A stretch of DNA of 64,000 nt from CAXBID01 sp963815305 (lineage in GTDB: Bacteria; Bacteroidota; Bacteroidia; Flavobacteriales; Flavobacteriaceae). The position numbers were made by a program, and so were the translations under genes. Below are positions 47,224 through 56,497 of this stretch, piece by piece. Under the pieces are notes generated by a model that made no database searches, was not told the origin of the DNA, and saw nothing but the letters and a program-made list of their open reading frames with translations. The DNA lies in assembly GCA_963815305.1 (NCBI GenBank), contig CAWFFW010000001.1, positions 1-64,000 on the forward strand. The letters run 5' to 3'. Position 1 is the first letter of the stretch. Each line of letters begins with the position of its first letter.

Positions 47224-49110
47224 ATGTTTAGTCTCAAAAGTAAAATAGTAATTCTTTTTTTATCGCTATACATACAATGTTTACTTTGTCAAGAAGCTAG
47301 AGAATATAATTTTATTACATATGCAGGTTCCACAAAAGGTTTTACGGATGGTGATGCTGATAAGGCTACGTTTTGGGCACCAGAGGGCATTGCGGTTGAT
47401 GCTCAAGAAAATATATATATTACAGAGTACCGTACTAGTATAGTTCGTAAAATTAATTCGAAAGGACAAGTGTCTGTTTTAGCAGGAATTCCTAATACTA
47501 CTGGTTTTAAGGATGGTATTGGTAAAGAAGCCTTATTCGACCGTCCGCATGGCGTTACTGTTGATGCTATCGGGAATGTTTATGTCTGCGATATGAAAAA
47601 CCATTGTATTCGTAAAATAAGTCCTGATGGCGTAGTTTATACCATTGCGGGTGTGCCCACCAAAAAAGGTACTAAAAATGGTTCTGCTTTAAGCGCTATG
47701 TTTAATCAACCTGAAGGTATTGTTATAAATAGCAGAGGATTTATCTATGTAGCTGACACCTATAATTTTTCAGTAAGAGAAATTACTCCTACAGGTCAGG
47801 TGTCCACTTTTGCTGGTAAAAGTGGTAGTCGTGGTTATAAAGATGGAAATGGAGAAAAAGCTCGGTTTAATATGCCTATAGGTATTGGTATCGATAAAAA
47901 TGATGTCCTTTATATTGTTGATGCTATCTATGATGGAACAGATGCAGGTAATAACCTTATTCGTAAAATTTCGACAGATGGCCACGTAAGTACATTTGCA
48001 GGTAAACATGGAACACTTGGAAACATAGATGGATCATTACATGAAGCCCTATTTAATAGACCAGTGGGAATCGCAGTGGCAAATAATGGGACGGTTTACG
48101 TTGCAGATACAGAAGCTGATGTAATTCGGAAAATAGATACGCTTGGGTATGTTAGAACCATTGGTGGAACGTATTTAGAAGAAAGTTTTAAAGATGGAAT
48201 AGGAGAACAGGCTCATTTTGCAGATCCTCAAGCTATTGCAGTAAATAGTAAAGGCGAGCTATACATTGCAGATACCTTTAACCATAGAATACGTAAAGGT
48301 TTTCTAGTAAATAATAAACCTATAAGAGTATTTATATTGGCTGGACAGTCAAATATGTATGGCAGAGGCGATGGCCGTAAGCTTTCCAAAGAGGAATTGA
48401 GTGATCTTAACATGGCGAAAAACCAAATAGTATTCGCAAATAATAAAACGTATAAAGGGCCTTTACAATTAAGTGAAGTTGAACCTTTTGGTCGAGATAA
48501 GTTTGGTATAACATTAGGTTTTGGCCCTGAATTATTTTTTGGCCTCGCCCTTTCCAAAAAATACCCTGATGACCAATTTTTATTTATTAAAAGAGCGGTT
48601 GGTGGTACGTCTTTATATGGTGCCTGGAATCCTGATTGGTCAAGCGATAAAGCAGCTATAACAAATGAATCAAAAGTACCAAAATTATATTCAGATCTGA
48701 TGGCGTATATCAAAGAAATACTTTCTCAGTATCAAGAGCATGAATATATGATTGAAGCTATACTTTGGGTACAGGGTGAAGCAGATAGTGCTGTAAAAAA
48801 AAACGGTTCCAAACCAGCGGATACCTACGGTGATAATCTTCAAAATTTAATTGCTACAACCCGTCGCAATTTAAACAAACCTAAGTTACCTTTTATCTTT
48901 TTTCAGGTAGGATCTGGAGAAGTGGTTAACGGAATGTTGACCGCTGAAAAACTGTTGGAAAATGTGATAATGATAAGACAAAACGAGAATATAAACAGTA
49001 CTGATTATTATGAAAAACACCCACCTCCTTTGGGTCATTATAATTACAATGGAATGAAAAAATTAGGATATCGATTTGCTGAAGAATTTATTAAAAATTT
49101 TGGGCAATAA
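47224..49110 (+). CDS. Fusion of an NHL-repeat beta-propeller and a sialate-O-acetylesterase-like SGNH domain
   Basis: The product is 628 aa with a signal peptide ending LLCQE. Residues about 25-360 are NHL-type repeats (FWAPEGIAVDAQENIYITE, then FDRPHGVTVDAIGNVYVCD and so on). From about residue 370 an SGNH/SASA esterase domain begins: VFILAGQSNMYGRGDG with Ser376, then LWVQGEADSA and a C-terminal His in LGHYNYNG. The esterase would remove acyl groups such as acetyl from sugars. The propeller may bind the glycan. A signal peptide indicates export. Confidence 0.85.
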   Translation: MFSLKSKIVILFLSLYIQCLLCQEAREYNFITYAGSTKGFTDGDADKATFWAPEGIAVDAQENIYITEYRTSIVRKINSKGQVSVLAGIPNTTGFKDGIGKEALFDRPHGVTVDAIGNVYVCDMKNHCIRKISPDGVVYTIAGVPTKKGTKNGSALSAMFNQPEGIVINSRGFIYVADTYNFSVREITPTGQVSTFAGKSGSRGYKDGNGEKARFNMPIGIGIDKNDVLYIVDAIYDGTDAGNNLIRKISTDGHVSTFAGKHGTLGNIDGSLHEALFNRPVGIAVANNGTVYVADTEADVIRKIDTLGYVRTIGGTYLEESFKDGIGEQAHFADPQAIAVNSKGELYIADTFNHRIRKGFLVNNKPIRVFILAGQSNMYGRGDGRKLSKEELSDLNMAKNQIVFANNKTYKGPLQLSEVEPFGRDKFGITLGFGPELFFGLALSKKYPDDQFLFIKRAVGGTSLYGAWNPDWSSDKAAITNESKVPKLYSDLMAYIKEILSQYQEHEYMIEAILWVQGEADSAVKKNGSKPADTYGDNLQNLIATTRRNLNKPKLPFIFFQVGSGEVVNGMLTAEKLLENVIMIRQNENINSTDYYEKHPPPLGHYNYNGMKKLGYRFAEEFIKNFGQ

Positions 49111-49124
49111 ACTAACCAATTATT

Positions 49125-50393
49125 ATGACCACAATTACTAAACCATCATATCTTTATCCGCTATCCATTATTGGAATTCTATTTTTTGTATTCGGTTTTC
49201 TTACATGGATTAATGGCATATTAATACCTTATTTTCAAATATGTATGGAACTGAGTAATTTTCAGGCAACGCTTGTGGCTTTCAGTGCATATTTCGCCTA
49301 TTTTGTGATGGCTTTACCCGCTGCATGGGTTTTAAATAAAACGGGCTATCGAATAGGAATGGTCTATGGGCTATGCGTTATGGCTTTGGGAACTCTAATG
49401 TTTATACCAGCAGCGTATTCTAGGTTATATCCTATATTTTTAATAGGACTTTTTATTACAGCTACAGGTTTAGCTTTAGTACAAACCGCTGCTAACCCAT
49501 ATATTGCTATTATGGGGCCTATTGAAAGCACCGCTCAGCGTATTGGTTTTATGGGCTTAGCGAACAAAGGTGCCGGTATTATTTGCCTTTTAATTTTAGG
49601 TAACTTTTTTTTAGCTGATGCAGACGGACTCATGGAGAGTATTTCGGGTATTGGTGAAGCTTCTAAATCTTTGATGCTAGATGCCTATGCACTAAAAATT
49701 GTTAAGCCATATATGGTAATTTCTCTAGTGTTGCTAATGGTGGCACTACTTATTTATTTTTCAAAATTACCTGAGATTGATGCATCCAAAAAAGAGGATC
49801 AGATTTTGGAAGGCAATCAAGAACGTGATTCAGTTTTACAATATCCTTACTTAATACTCGGAGTAATCGCTCTTTTTATGGCTGGCGCATGTGAAACTAT
49901 ACCTATTGACGGGATAATCATTTACAGCAGATCTTTAGGTATTCCTATGGATACGGCAAGACATTTAAGTACCTATACGCTTTACGTCATGATTTTTGGG
50001 TACATTTTTGTATCTGTCCTAGTGCCTAAATACATATCCCAGCGTACAGCTTTATTGATTGCCGCAATCTGGGGTCTTATCTTTACTATTGGCGTATTTA
50101 CTACTTCTGGAATGTACAGTATTTATTGTATGCTGGCCTTGGGGTTTAGTGCTTCTATGCTTTGGGGAACTATCTGGGGACTTTCACTCAGGGGCTTAGG
50201 AAAACATACTAAAAAAGCATCCGCTCTTTTAATCATGTCGTTGATTGGTGGAGGAATACTGCCTGTCATTTATGGAAAATTATTAGATAATTATACCAAC
50301 TATCCACAAACGGCCATTTTGGTATTGCTTCCCTGCTATTTTATTATTTTAGGATTTGGATTGAGAGGTTATCGTATTGAAAAATGGAATTAA
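49125..50393 (+). CDS. FucP-type sugar/H+ symporter (MFS)
   Basis: The product is 422 aa with about 12 membrane helices and a short loop near residues 220-235. FFVFGFLTWINGILIPYFQ at the N-terminus and QTAANPYIAIMGP are hallmarks of the FucP/GluP group, which imports L-fucose, glucose or galactose. It would take up the monosaccharide released by the upstream hydrolases across the inner membrane. The substrate cannot be fixed from sequence alone. Confidence 0.9.
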   Translation: MTTITKPSYLYPLSIIGILFFVFGFLTWINGILIPYFQICMELSNFQATLVAFSAYFAYFVMALPAAWVLNKTGYRIGMVYGLCVMALGTLMFIPAAYSRLYPIFLIGLFITATGLALVQTAANPYIAIMGPIESTAQRIGFMGLANKGAGIICLLILGNFFLADADGLMESISGIGEASKSLMLDAYALKIVKPYMVISLVLLMVALLIYFSKLPEIDASKKEDQILEGNQERDSVLQYPYLILGVIALFMAGACETIPIDGIIIYSRSLGIPMDTARHLSTYTLYVMIFGYIFVSVLVPKYISQRTALLIAAIWGLIFTIGVFTTSGMYSIYCMLALGFSASMLWGTIWGLSLRGLGKHTKKASALLIMSLIGGGILPVIYGKLLDNYTNYPQTAILVLLPCYFIILGFGLRGYRIEKWN

Positions 50394-50406
50394 AAAGTCT
50401 TACTTT

Positions 50407-51787
50407 ATGAATTCAAAAAACATAAAAATTTTTAAAGCAGGTGCTGCCAAAGTAAATATCACGCCCCAAAAAGGGTCTATTATAGGTGTCGATTTTCTAA
50501 TGCATTATGCACGCTTTATTCATGATGATTTGTTCGCAAAAGCATTAGCAATCAGCAATGGAAAAACCACATTTATTTTTGTCGTTTTAGATATATGTAT
50601 CATGCCTTCTGATTTAATGAAAGAAATAAAATATCAGATTACACATGCCACAGGTATTACCCCTAGTCATATTATGCTTTCTTGCACACATACACATGGG
50701 GCAGGAGATGTTGCAGGGTTACTCGGAGGTGCTGTGGATATTTATTATAGAAATTCATTGCCATTATTGGTAGCTAAAGCATGTGAAGACGCTTGTACTG
50801 CTATGCAACCTGCTAAAATCACCTACGGTAATACATCCGTTACTGGGTTTCAAAAATGTAGAAGGTATAAAATGAAGGATGATTTTGTGGCGACTAATCC
50901 TGTTACAGGTTTAAACGATACTTTAAAAACAAATCCTTTCGGCTTTGAAGAAGAAATTATTGGTGCGGCAGCCCCAGTAGACCCTTATTTAGGCTTTTTA
51001 GCGTTAAAAACATACGAAGGTTATTACATCGCTATTTTAGCCAACTATGCAATGCATTATGCCGGAGACTGGGATGTCGATACTATTACTGCGGATTATT
51101 ATGGATCGTTTGACAGAAGTATAACAAAGGGATTACAAAATAAATTGCCGTCATTTATGGGTATAATGACCTATGGCTGTGGTGCTGATGTGAATACTTG
51201 GGATTTTTCAAAATCCAACAATGATGTAATCAAAGAAAAACCTTTTCAAAAAACTGAAGCGATAGGCAAAAATTTGTCAGATGCGGTTATTGATGCATTA
51301 GAAAACTGCTCTTGGGATAAAACACCAACCTTAAAAATTTGCTATTCAAAAGTTGCTGTGAAGATCAGAAAACCTAATGAAGAAGACCTAAACAGAGCGA
51401 CTAAACATCTTGAGGAAAATAGGTTTCAAAACTTAAAAATAGATGAATCTGGTATAAAATCGATTTATGCCAGAAGAACAATTATTGTTACAATCGTATC
51501 CTGAATATCATACAAGCATTGTGCAGTCTATTTCTATAAACAACTTAATTATTGGAGCTTTTGGTGGAGAGATGTTTTCTGAATCAGGAACTTATTTAAG
51601 ATCAAAAATAAAAGCAGCTACTTACTTTACGGTTTGTTTAGCAAATAGTTATGACGGCTACGTACCACCAAAGCATGAAATGAAAAAAGGAGGTTATGAA
51701 ACATGGCGAGCAAGAAGTAGTTTTTTAAATGAAGAAGCGGAGTCTGTGTTGTGCCAAGAATTATTAAACTTAACAATTAAACCTTAA
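50407..51787 (+). pseudogene. Neutral/alkaline ceramidase-like protein, frameshifted
   Basis: I start at ATG 50407 (MNSKNIKIFKAGAAKVNITP), 13 nt after the transporter stop. LSCTHTHGAGD carries the zinc-binding His pair of the neutral ceramidase N-terminal family, and YGCGADVNTWD follows. The first frame ends at 51504. A second frame (PEEQLLLQSYPEYHTSIVQS, ending 51787) is the natural continuation. Removing one A near 51471-51478 joins them as KSIYAREQLLLQ. There is no signal peptide, so it is cytoplasmic. Family members in polysaccharide loci are common, but I know no assigned role for them. Confidence 0.75.
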
Positions 51788-51789
51788 TT

Positions 51790-52614
51790 ATGTTAAAAGT
51801 AAGTCGCCTTTATATTTATCCTATAAAATCTTTAGCGGGTATTGCTGTAAATTCAGCAGAAGTTACTCAGAAAGGTTTCAAATTCGATAGACGCTATATG
51901 CTAGTAGATGAAAAGAATAATTTTTTAACTATTCGGGAGTTTCCTCAATTGGTTCGTTTGCAATGCAATTTATTAGACAATGGTATTTCAGTAAATAATT
52001 TGAATATGAATTGCGAGGATTTAATTATTGAGCACGATGGTCATACAAGCACTAATGAAAAAGTTACTATTTGGAATGCTAGTGTAGATGCGACTATTGT
52101 TTCAAAAGAAGTAAATGTATGGTTTAGTGATATATTAAAATCTAAAGTAAAACTAGTTTATATGCCACAGGCAACAATGAGACCTGTAGATACTACATCG
52201 GGATACAAACCTGAGGATAAATTTGTGTCTTTTGCAGATGCCTATCCTTTTATGATCATGGGTGAATCTTCATTAGATGATTTGAATACTAGAGTACAAG
52301 GAAAACAAATTTTTGGTATGGATAGGTTTAGGCCTAATATAGTATTTAGCGGTGGCACGCCAAACCAAGAAGACACTTTTGAAGATTTTAGTATTAACGG
52401 AGTACAATTTAAAGGGCTCGAAAATTGCGCACGCTGCACCATACCTACGGTGGATCCTAAAACTGGTGTGAAAGATCCCAATAGTGAACCTCTTTTGTCT
52501 TTATCAAAGTATCGCTTACAAAATAGAAAAATTAATTTTGGACGTAATGTAGTACATTCAGGAATTGGAGTCGTGCATGTGGGAGATCAATTGAAATTTC
52601 AGAAAATTATATAG
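51790..52614 (+). CDS. MOSC-domain protein
   Basis: The product is 274 aa. The N-terminal MOSC beta barrel reads VSRLYIYPIKSLAGIAVNSA and GFKFDRRYMLVDE. The MOSC domain contains RFRPNIVFSGG and ENCARCTIPTVDPKTG with the conserved Cys that binds molybdenum cofactor or a sulfur group in mARC/YcbX-like relatives. Such proteins reduce N-hydroxylated compounds or handle sulfur. It begins 2 nt after the ceramidase-like gene. Confidence 0.88.
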   Translation: MLKVSRLYIYPIKSLAGIAVNSAEVTQKGFKFDRRYMLVDEKNNFLTIREFPQLVRLQCNLLDNGISVNNLNMNCEDLIIEHDGHTSTNEKVTIWNASVDATIVSKEVNVWFSDILKSKVKLVYMPQATMRPVDTTSGYKPEDKFVSFADAYPFMIMGESSLDDLNTRVQGKQIFGMDRFRPNIVFSGGTPNQEDTFEDFSINGVQFKGLENCARCTIPTVDPKTGVKDPNSEPLLSLSKYRLQNRKINFGRNVVHSGIGVVHVGDQLKFQKII

Positions 52615-52691
52615 TCGCATTTGTACTAGTAATATTAAAACAATTCCAAATGCTAAAGCAAAATAACTTAAATTAAAAACACAGAAGAATA

Positions 52692-53084
52692 ATGGAAAAA
52701 ATAAAAATTGCACATCCAGACCGAGATCCAAATTTTAATACAGGCGCTTACTCCGATGGCGTTTTGTTAGACAACTTATTGTATTTGAGCGGACAAGCCT
52801 CTGTTGATTTTAAAACCTCCACATTTATTTTAGGTACTGTTGAAGAGGAAACCCATAGAACCTTAGGTAATATAAAAGCTATAGTTGAGGCTGCAGGCCT
52901 TACTATGAATGATGCCCTTAAGAGTACAGTTCATTTGAGCGATATTAATGATTTTAATCAATTTAATAAAGTTTATGCCAGTTATTTTTCTGGTGTTATG
53001 CCAGCGCGTACTACAGTACAATCTGTTTTAGGAGAAGGTATTAAGGTAGAAATAGATATCGTATTTCATAAACAAGCAAAATAA
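52692..53084 (+). CDS. RidA/YjgF-family protein
   Basis: The product is 130 aa. GAYSDGVLLDNLLYLSGQAS, then NIKAIVEAAGLTMNDALKST and PARTTVQSVLGEGIKVEIDIV are the standard motifs. The conserved Arg (PARTTVQ) and Glu (VEIDIV) of imine deaminases are present. It would hydrolyse reactive enamines or imines made by PLP enzymes, which fits the PLP genes directly downstream. Confidence 0.93.
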   Translation: MEKIKIAHPDRDPNFNTGAYSDGVLLDNLLYLSGQASVDFKTSTFILGTVEEETHRTLGNIKAIVEAAGLTMNDALKSTVHLSDINDFNQFNKVYASYFSGVMPARTTVQSVLGEGIKVEIDIVFHKQAK

Positions 53085-53085
53085 G

Positions 53086-54192
53086 TTGAGTTCAAATAAC
53101 ACATACTTAGTCACTACAATCGACGAGATAGACTCTCCTTCGCTTCTTGTTTTTCCAGAACTCATCAAGGAAAATATACAAAACTGCTTGGGAATTAATA
53201 AAGACGATACACCCATTAACTTAAGACCTCATATTAAAACGGTAAAGTCTGTAGAAGTTTTGAAAATGGCTATGGATGAGGGGATTTGTAAGTTTAAATG
53301 TAGTACTATTTCTGAAGCAGAATTATTGGGAGTTTCCAAAGCAAAAGATGCGTTGCTGTGCAGCCAGCTTTCAGAAACTAAACTACAAAGGTTTATAAAA
53401 ATTATAACTGATTATCCTGAAACTCGTTTTGCTGTTTTAATCGATAACTTAGAAAGTTATAAGCTCCTTAAAAAGCAAAAAATATCCATCGAATTTTTTA
53501 TGGATATTAATGTAGGATTAAATAGAACGGGTTGTAAACCTTCATTTGGGATTTCACTACTAAAATCAATTCCAGAAGCAGGATATAAAAATTTTAGAGG
53601 CTTTCATGCCTATGATGGGCATATTCATGTTGCCGATAGAAGTGTGAGAAAAAAGCAGGCAGAAGAGGTTTACAACACTATGCGTACATTAAAATTAGAA
53701 ACTGACGTTTTAGTAAAGAAACAAGTGGAATTGATCATGGGTGGTTCTCCTTCCTTTGAGTTCTATGCGGATAAAGCGGAGGTGCAATGCAGCCCAGGAA
53801 CTTTTTACCTTTGGGATGCCGGCTATAAAAAAGCTTATCCTGAACTACCGTTTAAAGAAGCAGCTTTGATTCTCACACGTGTTATAAGTATCATTGATGA
53901 ACACACCATCTGTTTTGATTTAGGATATAAAGCGGTGGCTTCCGAATCTCCTTTACCACAACGTATCCAATTTTTAGACAACAGCCATTTTGTATTAAAA
54001 GCGCAATTTGAAGAGCATCTTGTGGTTGAGGTGCCAAATTCAGATGAATATCGTGTTGGTCAATCGTTTTTAGCCATACCAAATCATATTTGCCCTACGG
54101 TGAATCTCTATGAAGAATTAGTACCTATTGTAAACGGGAATATTCAAAAATCGTGGAAAGTAGTCGCTAGAGATCGCAAAATCACACATTAA
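53086..54192 (+). CDS. D-threonine aldolase/D-serine dehydratase-like PLP enzyme
   Basis: The product is 368 aa. The only sensible start is TTG 53086 (MSSNNTYLVTTIDEIDSPSL), one base after the RidA stop. RPHIKTVKS holds the PLP-binding Lys of the fold-III alanine-racemase-like family. FMDINVGLNRTGCKP and GFHAYDGHIH follow. A C-terminal PNHICPTVN provides the His and Cys metal ligands of this group. It cleaves or dehydrates D-3-hydroxy amino acids. RidA next to it could clear the imine product. Confidence 0.88.
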   Translation: MSSNNTYLVTTIDEIDSPSLLVFPELIKENIQNCLGINKDDTPINLRPHIKTVKSVEVLKMAMDEGICKFKCSTISEAELLGVSKAKDALLCSQLSETKLQRFIKIITDYPETRFAVLIDNLESYKLLKKQKISIEFFMDINVGLNRTGCKPSFGISLLKSIPEAGYKNFRGFHAYDGHIHVADRSVRKKQAEEVYNTMRTLKLETDVLVKKQVELIMGGSPSFEFYADKAEVQCSPGTFYLWDAGYKKAYPELPFKEAALILTRVISIIDEHTICFDLGYKAVASESPLPQRIQFLDNSHFVLKAQFEEHLVVEVPNSDEYRVGQSFLAIPNHICPTVNLYEELVPIVNGNIQKSWKVVARDRKITH

Positions 54193-54203
54193 AATAATAT
54201 CGA

Positions 54204-55502
54204 ATGGAATATTCAAAGTCATTAGAATTACTCAATAGAGCAAAAAAATCATTAGCAGGCGGTGTATCCTCAGAATTTAGAAAATATAATTATCCACATG
54301 GTTTGTTCTATGAAAAAGCGGAAGGCGTTTATATTTATGACGTCGATGGAAACAAATATTTAGACTTTGCACTAAGTCAAGGCCCTATGATTGTTGGACA
54401 TTCTCACCCGCATGTTTTAAAACGTATTGAGGATACAACCAATAAAGGACAACTTTTTGCTGGTCAGCATATATTAGAAATCGAATTAGCCGAGAAACTT
54501 CAAAAGTATATTCCATCGGCAGAACTTATGCGATTTTGTTTAGATGGTTCTACAGCTGTTCAAACTGCGCTGAGGACTGTACGGTACAAAACAGGCAAAA
54601 ACAAGTTTATTCGTTTTGAAGGACATTACCACGGATGGTTAGATAACGTTTCTTGGGGATTAACTTTAGATATAGACAAGATGGGAAGTAGGGTTAACAC
54701 AGTACCTCTTCCTTGGACATCAGGAATCGCTGAAAATAGTGAAGATGAGTTTATCTTATTACCTTGGAACGATTTACCACTTTTAGAAAAGATTTTAAAA
54801 AAACACCATGCCGAAGTAGCAGCTATAATTACGGAACCTATTATGTGTAATAGCGGATGTATTTTACCAAAAGAGGGCTATTTACAAGACTTAAGGGAAT
54901 TGTGCAATCAATATCAGATTGCTCTAATATTCGATGAAGTAATAACTGGTTTTAGAACTGGATTGGGAGGTGCACAAAAACACTTTGGTGTAACACCAGA
55001 TATTTCCATATTCGCCAAAGCATTAGCAAGCGGTTATCCTATATCGGCTGTCGTTGGAAAAGCAGATTGGATGCAACCATTGGCAGAAGGTAAAGTGATA
55101 CATGCAGGCACCATGAACTCTGCTTGTCCATTGGTAGCGGCTGCTTTGGGTACGTTAGAAGTTCTTGAAAAACCTGGTACACATGACAGGATTTACAAAC
55201 TAGGGTTAAAGCTCATTCAAGGCTTAAAGGATGCTGCAAAAGCAACCAATCAAAACTTATTAGTACAAGGTTTAGGACCTATGTTACATACTGGGTTTGC
55301 CAACATTGATGCGGTTACCGAGTACCGCCAAATGGTAGCGTACGATCAGCCAAAGTCAAAACTATTTGTGAGTATGATGCAGGAAAAAGGAGTTCGGATT
55401 ATTGGTCGAGGTCTTTGGTACATTAGCGCTGTTCATGAAGAGCACCACATTGATTTTGCTATAGCAATGGCCCGTGAAACCTTAAAAGAGCTGAAATCAT
55501 GA
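54204..55502 (+). CDS. Class III aminotransferase, glutamate-1-semialdehyde-aminomutase-like
   Basis: The product is 432 aa. RAKKSLAGGVSSEFRKYNYP is the usual start of this group. LRTVRYKTGKNKFIRFEGHYHGW, the FDEVITGFR motif and Lys in IFAKALASGYPISAV (PLP Schiff base) are all present. Because it sits in a catabolic cluster it is unlikely to be the housekeeping HemL. A transaminase or racemase acting on a hydroxy or amino acid is more likely. Its stop overlaps the next ATG by four bases. Confidence 0.87.
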   Translation: MEYSKSLELLNRAKKSLAGGVSSEFRKYNYPHGLFYEKAEGVYIYDVDGNKYLDFALSQGPMIVGHSHPHVLKRIEDTTNKGQLFAGQHILEIELAEKLQKYIPSAELMRFCLDGSTAVQTALRTVRYKTGKNKFIRFEGHYHGWLDNVSWGLTLDIDKMGSRVNTVPLPWTSGIAENSEDEFILLPWNDLPLLEKILKKHHAEVAAIITEPIMCNSGCILPKEGYLQDLRELCNQYQIALIFDEVITGFRTGLGGAQKHFGVTPDISIFAKALASGYPISAVVGKADWMQPLAEGKVIHAGTMNSACPLVAAALGTLEVLEKPGTHDRIYKLGLKLIQGLKDAAKATNQNLLVQGLGPMLHTGFANIDAVTEYRQMVAYDQPKSKLFVSMMQEKGVRIIGRGLWYISAVHEEHHIDFAIAMARETLKELKS

Positions 55503-56497
55503 CCAATAAAACAGGGAGTACTTCAAAAAATATAGGCGTTGTTGGTTTAGGGCTTATGGGTACAAGTATAGCCGCAAATTTGGTTTTGGAGGGTGAGTTT
55601 GTAATTGGTGTAGCACCTATACCAGCTGCTATAGATTTGGGTGCTCCTAAACGGATAAAACAAATTTTTAAACAATGCATCAAACATAAAAAAACCACAA
55701 AATCTCTTGATGAACTCTTAGCTAAGATTAAATTCGTTTCCGACTATCAAGAATTGAAGTCTTGCGGTATTGTGCTAGAATGTGTTTATGAAAATACGGA
55801 GATAAAAAAAAGTGTTTATACTAAAATAGAACAAGCAGTTACTGAGGATACGATTATTACCACCAATACTTCTGCTATTCCCATTAGTGAATTGCAAAAA
55901 TATATAAATAAACCTAATCGTTTCTTCGGGATGCATTGGGCGGAACCAGCTTACACTTCCAAGTTTTTAGAAATAATATGTGGTATTCAAAGCAATGTAG
56001 CAATAGGCGAAATGCTTTATGCACGCGCCGAAAATTGGGGAAAAGAACCTATTTTAGTCCGTAAGGACATCAGAGGGTTTATTACTAATAGAATTATGTA
56101 TGCCATGTATAGAGAGGCTTTTTCATTAGTAGAAAACGGCTACGCTACTATTCAAGATGTAGATCGTGCTTGTAAAAACGATGCAGGTTATTGGATGACG
56201 TTCTGCGGATTATTCAGGTATATGGATATTACGGGTGTAAAAGCGTATCATGCCGTTATGGGCGATTTATTTCCTGATTTAAGTGTAACCGATAAAATAC
56301 CAGTTAGCATTACTAAAATTGTGGAGCAAGGTGGTAACGGAATTTCCAACGGAAAAGGTTTTTATAATTATGCCGAAGAAGAAAGTGAACATTGGGAACG
56401 TTTATTTGAGCAATTTTCTTTTGATGTGAATGAGCTTTCAAATAAATACAAAACAGAACAAGAGCGAATTGTCACTAAATTTCAGAAAAATGAGTAG
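55499..56497 (+). CDS. 3-hydroxyacyl-CoA dehydrogenase-family protein
   Basis: The product is 332 aa. The NAD-binding start is IGVVGLGLMGTSIAANLVLE. TTNTSAIPISEL and RFFGMHWAEPAYTSKFLEII are the catalytic-domain signatures (here MHWAEP replaces the usual HFFNP). GFITNRIMYAMYREAFSLVE starts the C-terminal helical domain. It oxidises a 3-hydroxy acid or its CoA ester. The context suggests a 3-hydroxy acid derived from sugar or amino acid breakdown. Confidence 0.87.
   Translation: MTNKTGSTSKNIGVVGLGLMGTSIAANLVLEGEFVIGVAPIPAAIDLGAPKRIKQIFKQCIKHKKTTKSLDELLAKIKFVSDYQELKSCGIVLECVYENTEIKKSVYTKIEQAVTEDTIITTNTSAIPISELQKYINKPNRFFGMHWAEPAYTSKFLEIICGIQSNVAIGEMLYARAENWGKEPILVRKDIRGFITNRIMYAMYREAFSLVENGYATIQDVDRACKNDAGYWMTFCGLFRYMDITGVKAYHAVMGDLFPDLSVTDKIPVSITKIVEQGGNGISNGKGFYNYAEEESEHWERLFEQFSFDVNELSNKYKTEQERIVTKFQKNE

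Noticed and set aside
54204..55502. HemL of tetrapyrrole synthesis
   Set aside because: The motifs are shared by many class III aminotransferases and the catabolic context makes a housekeeping role unlikely.
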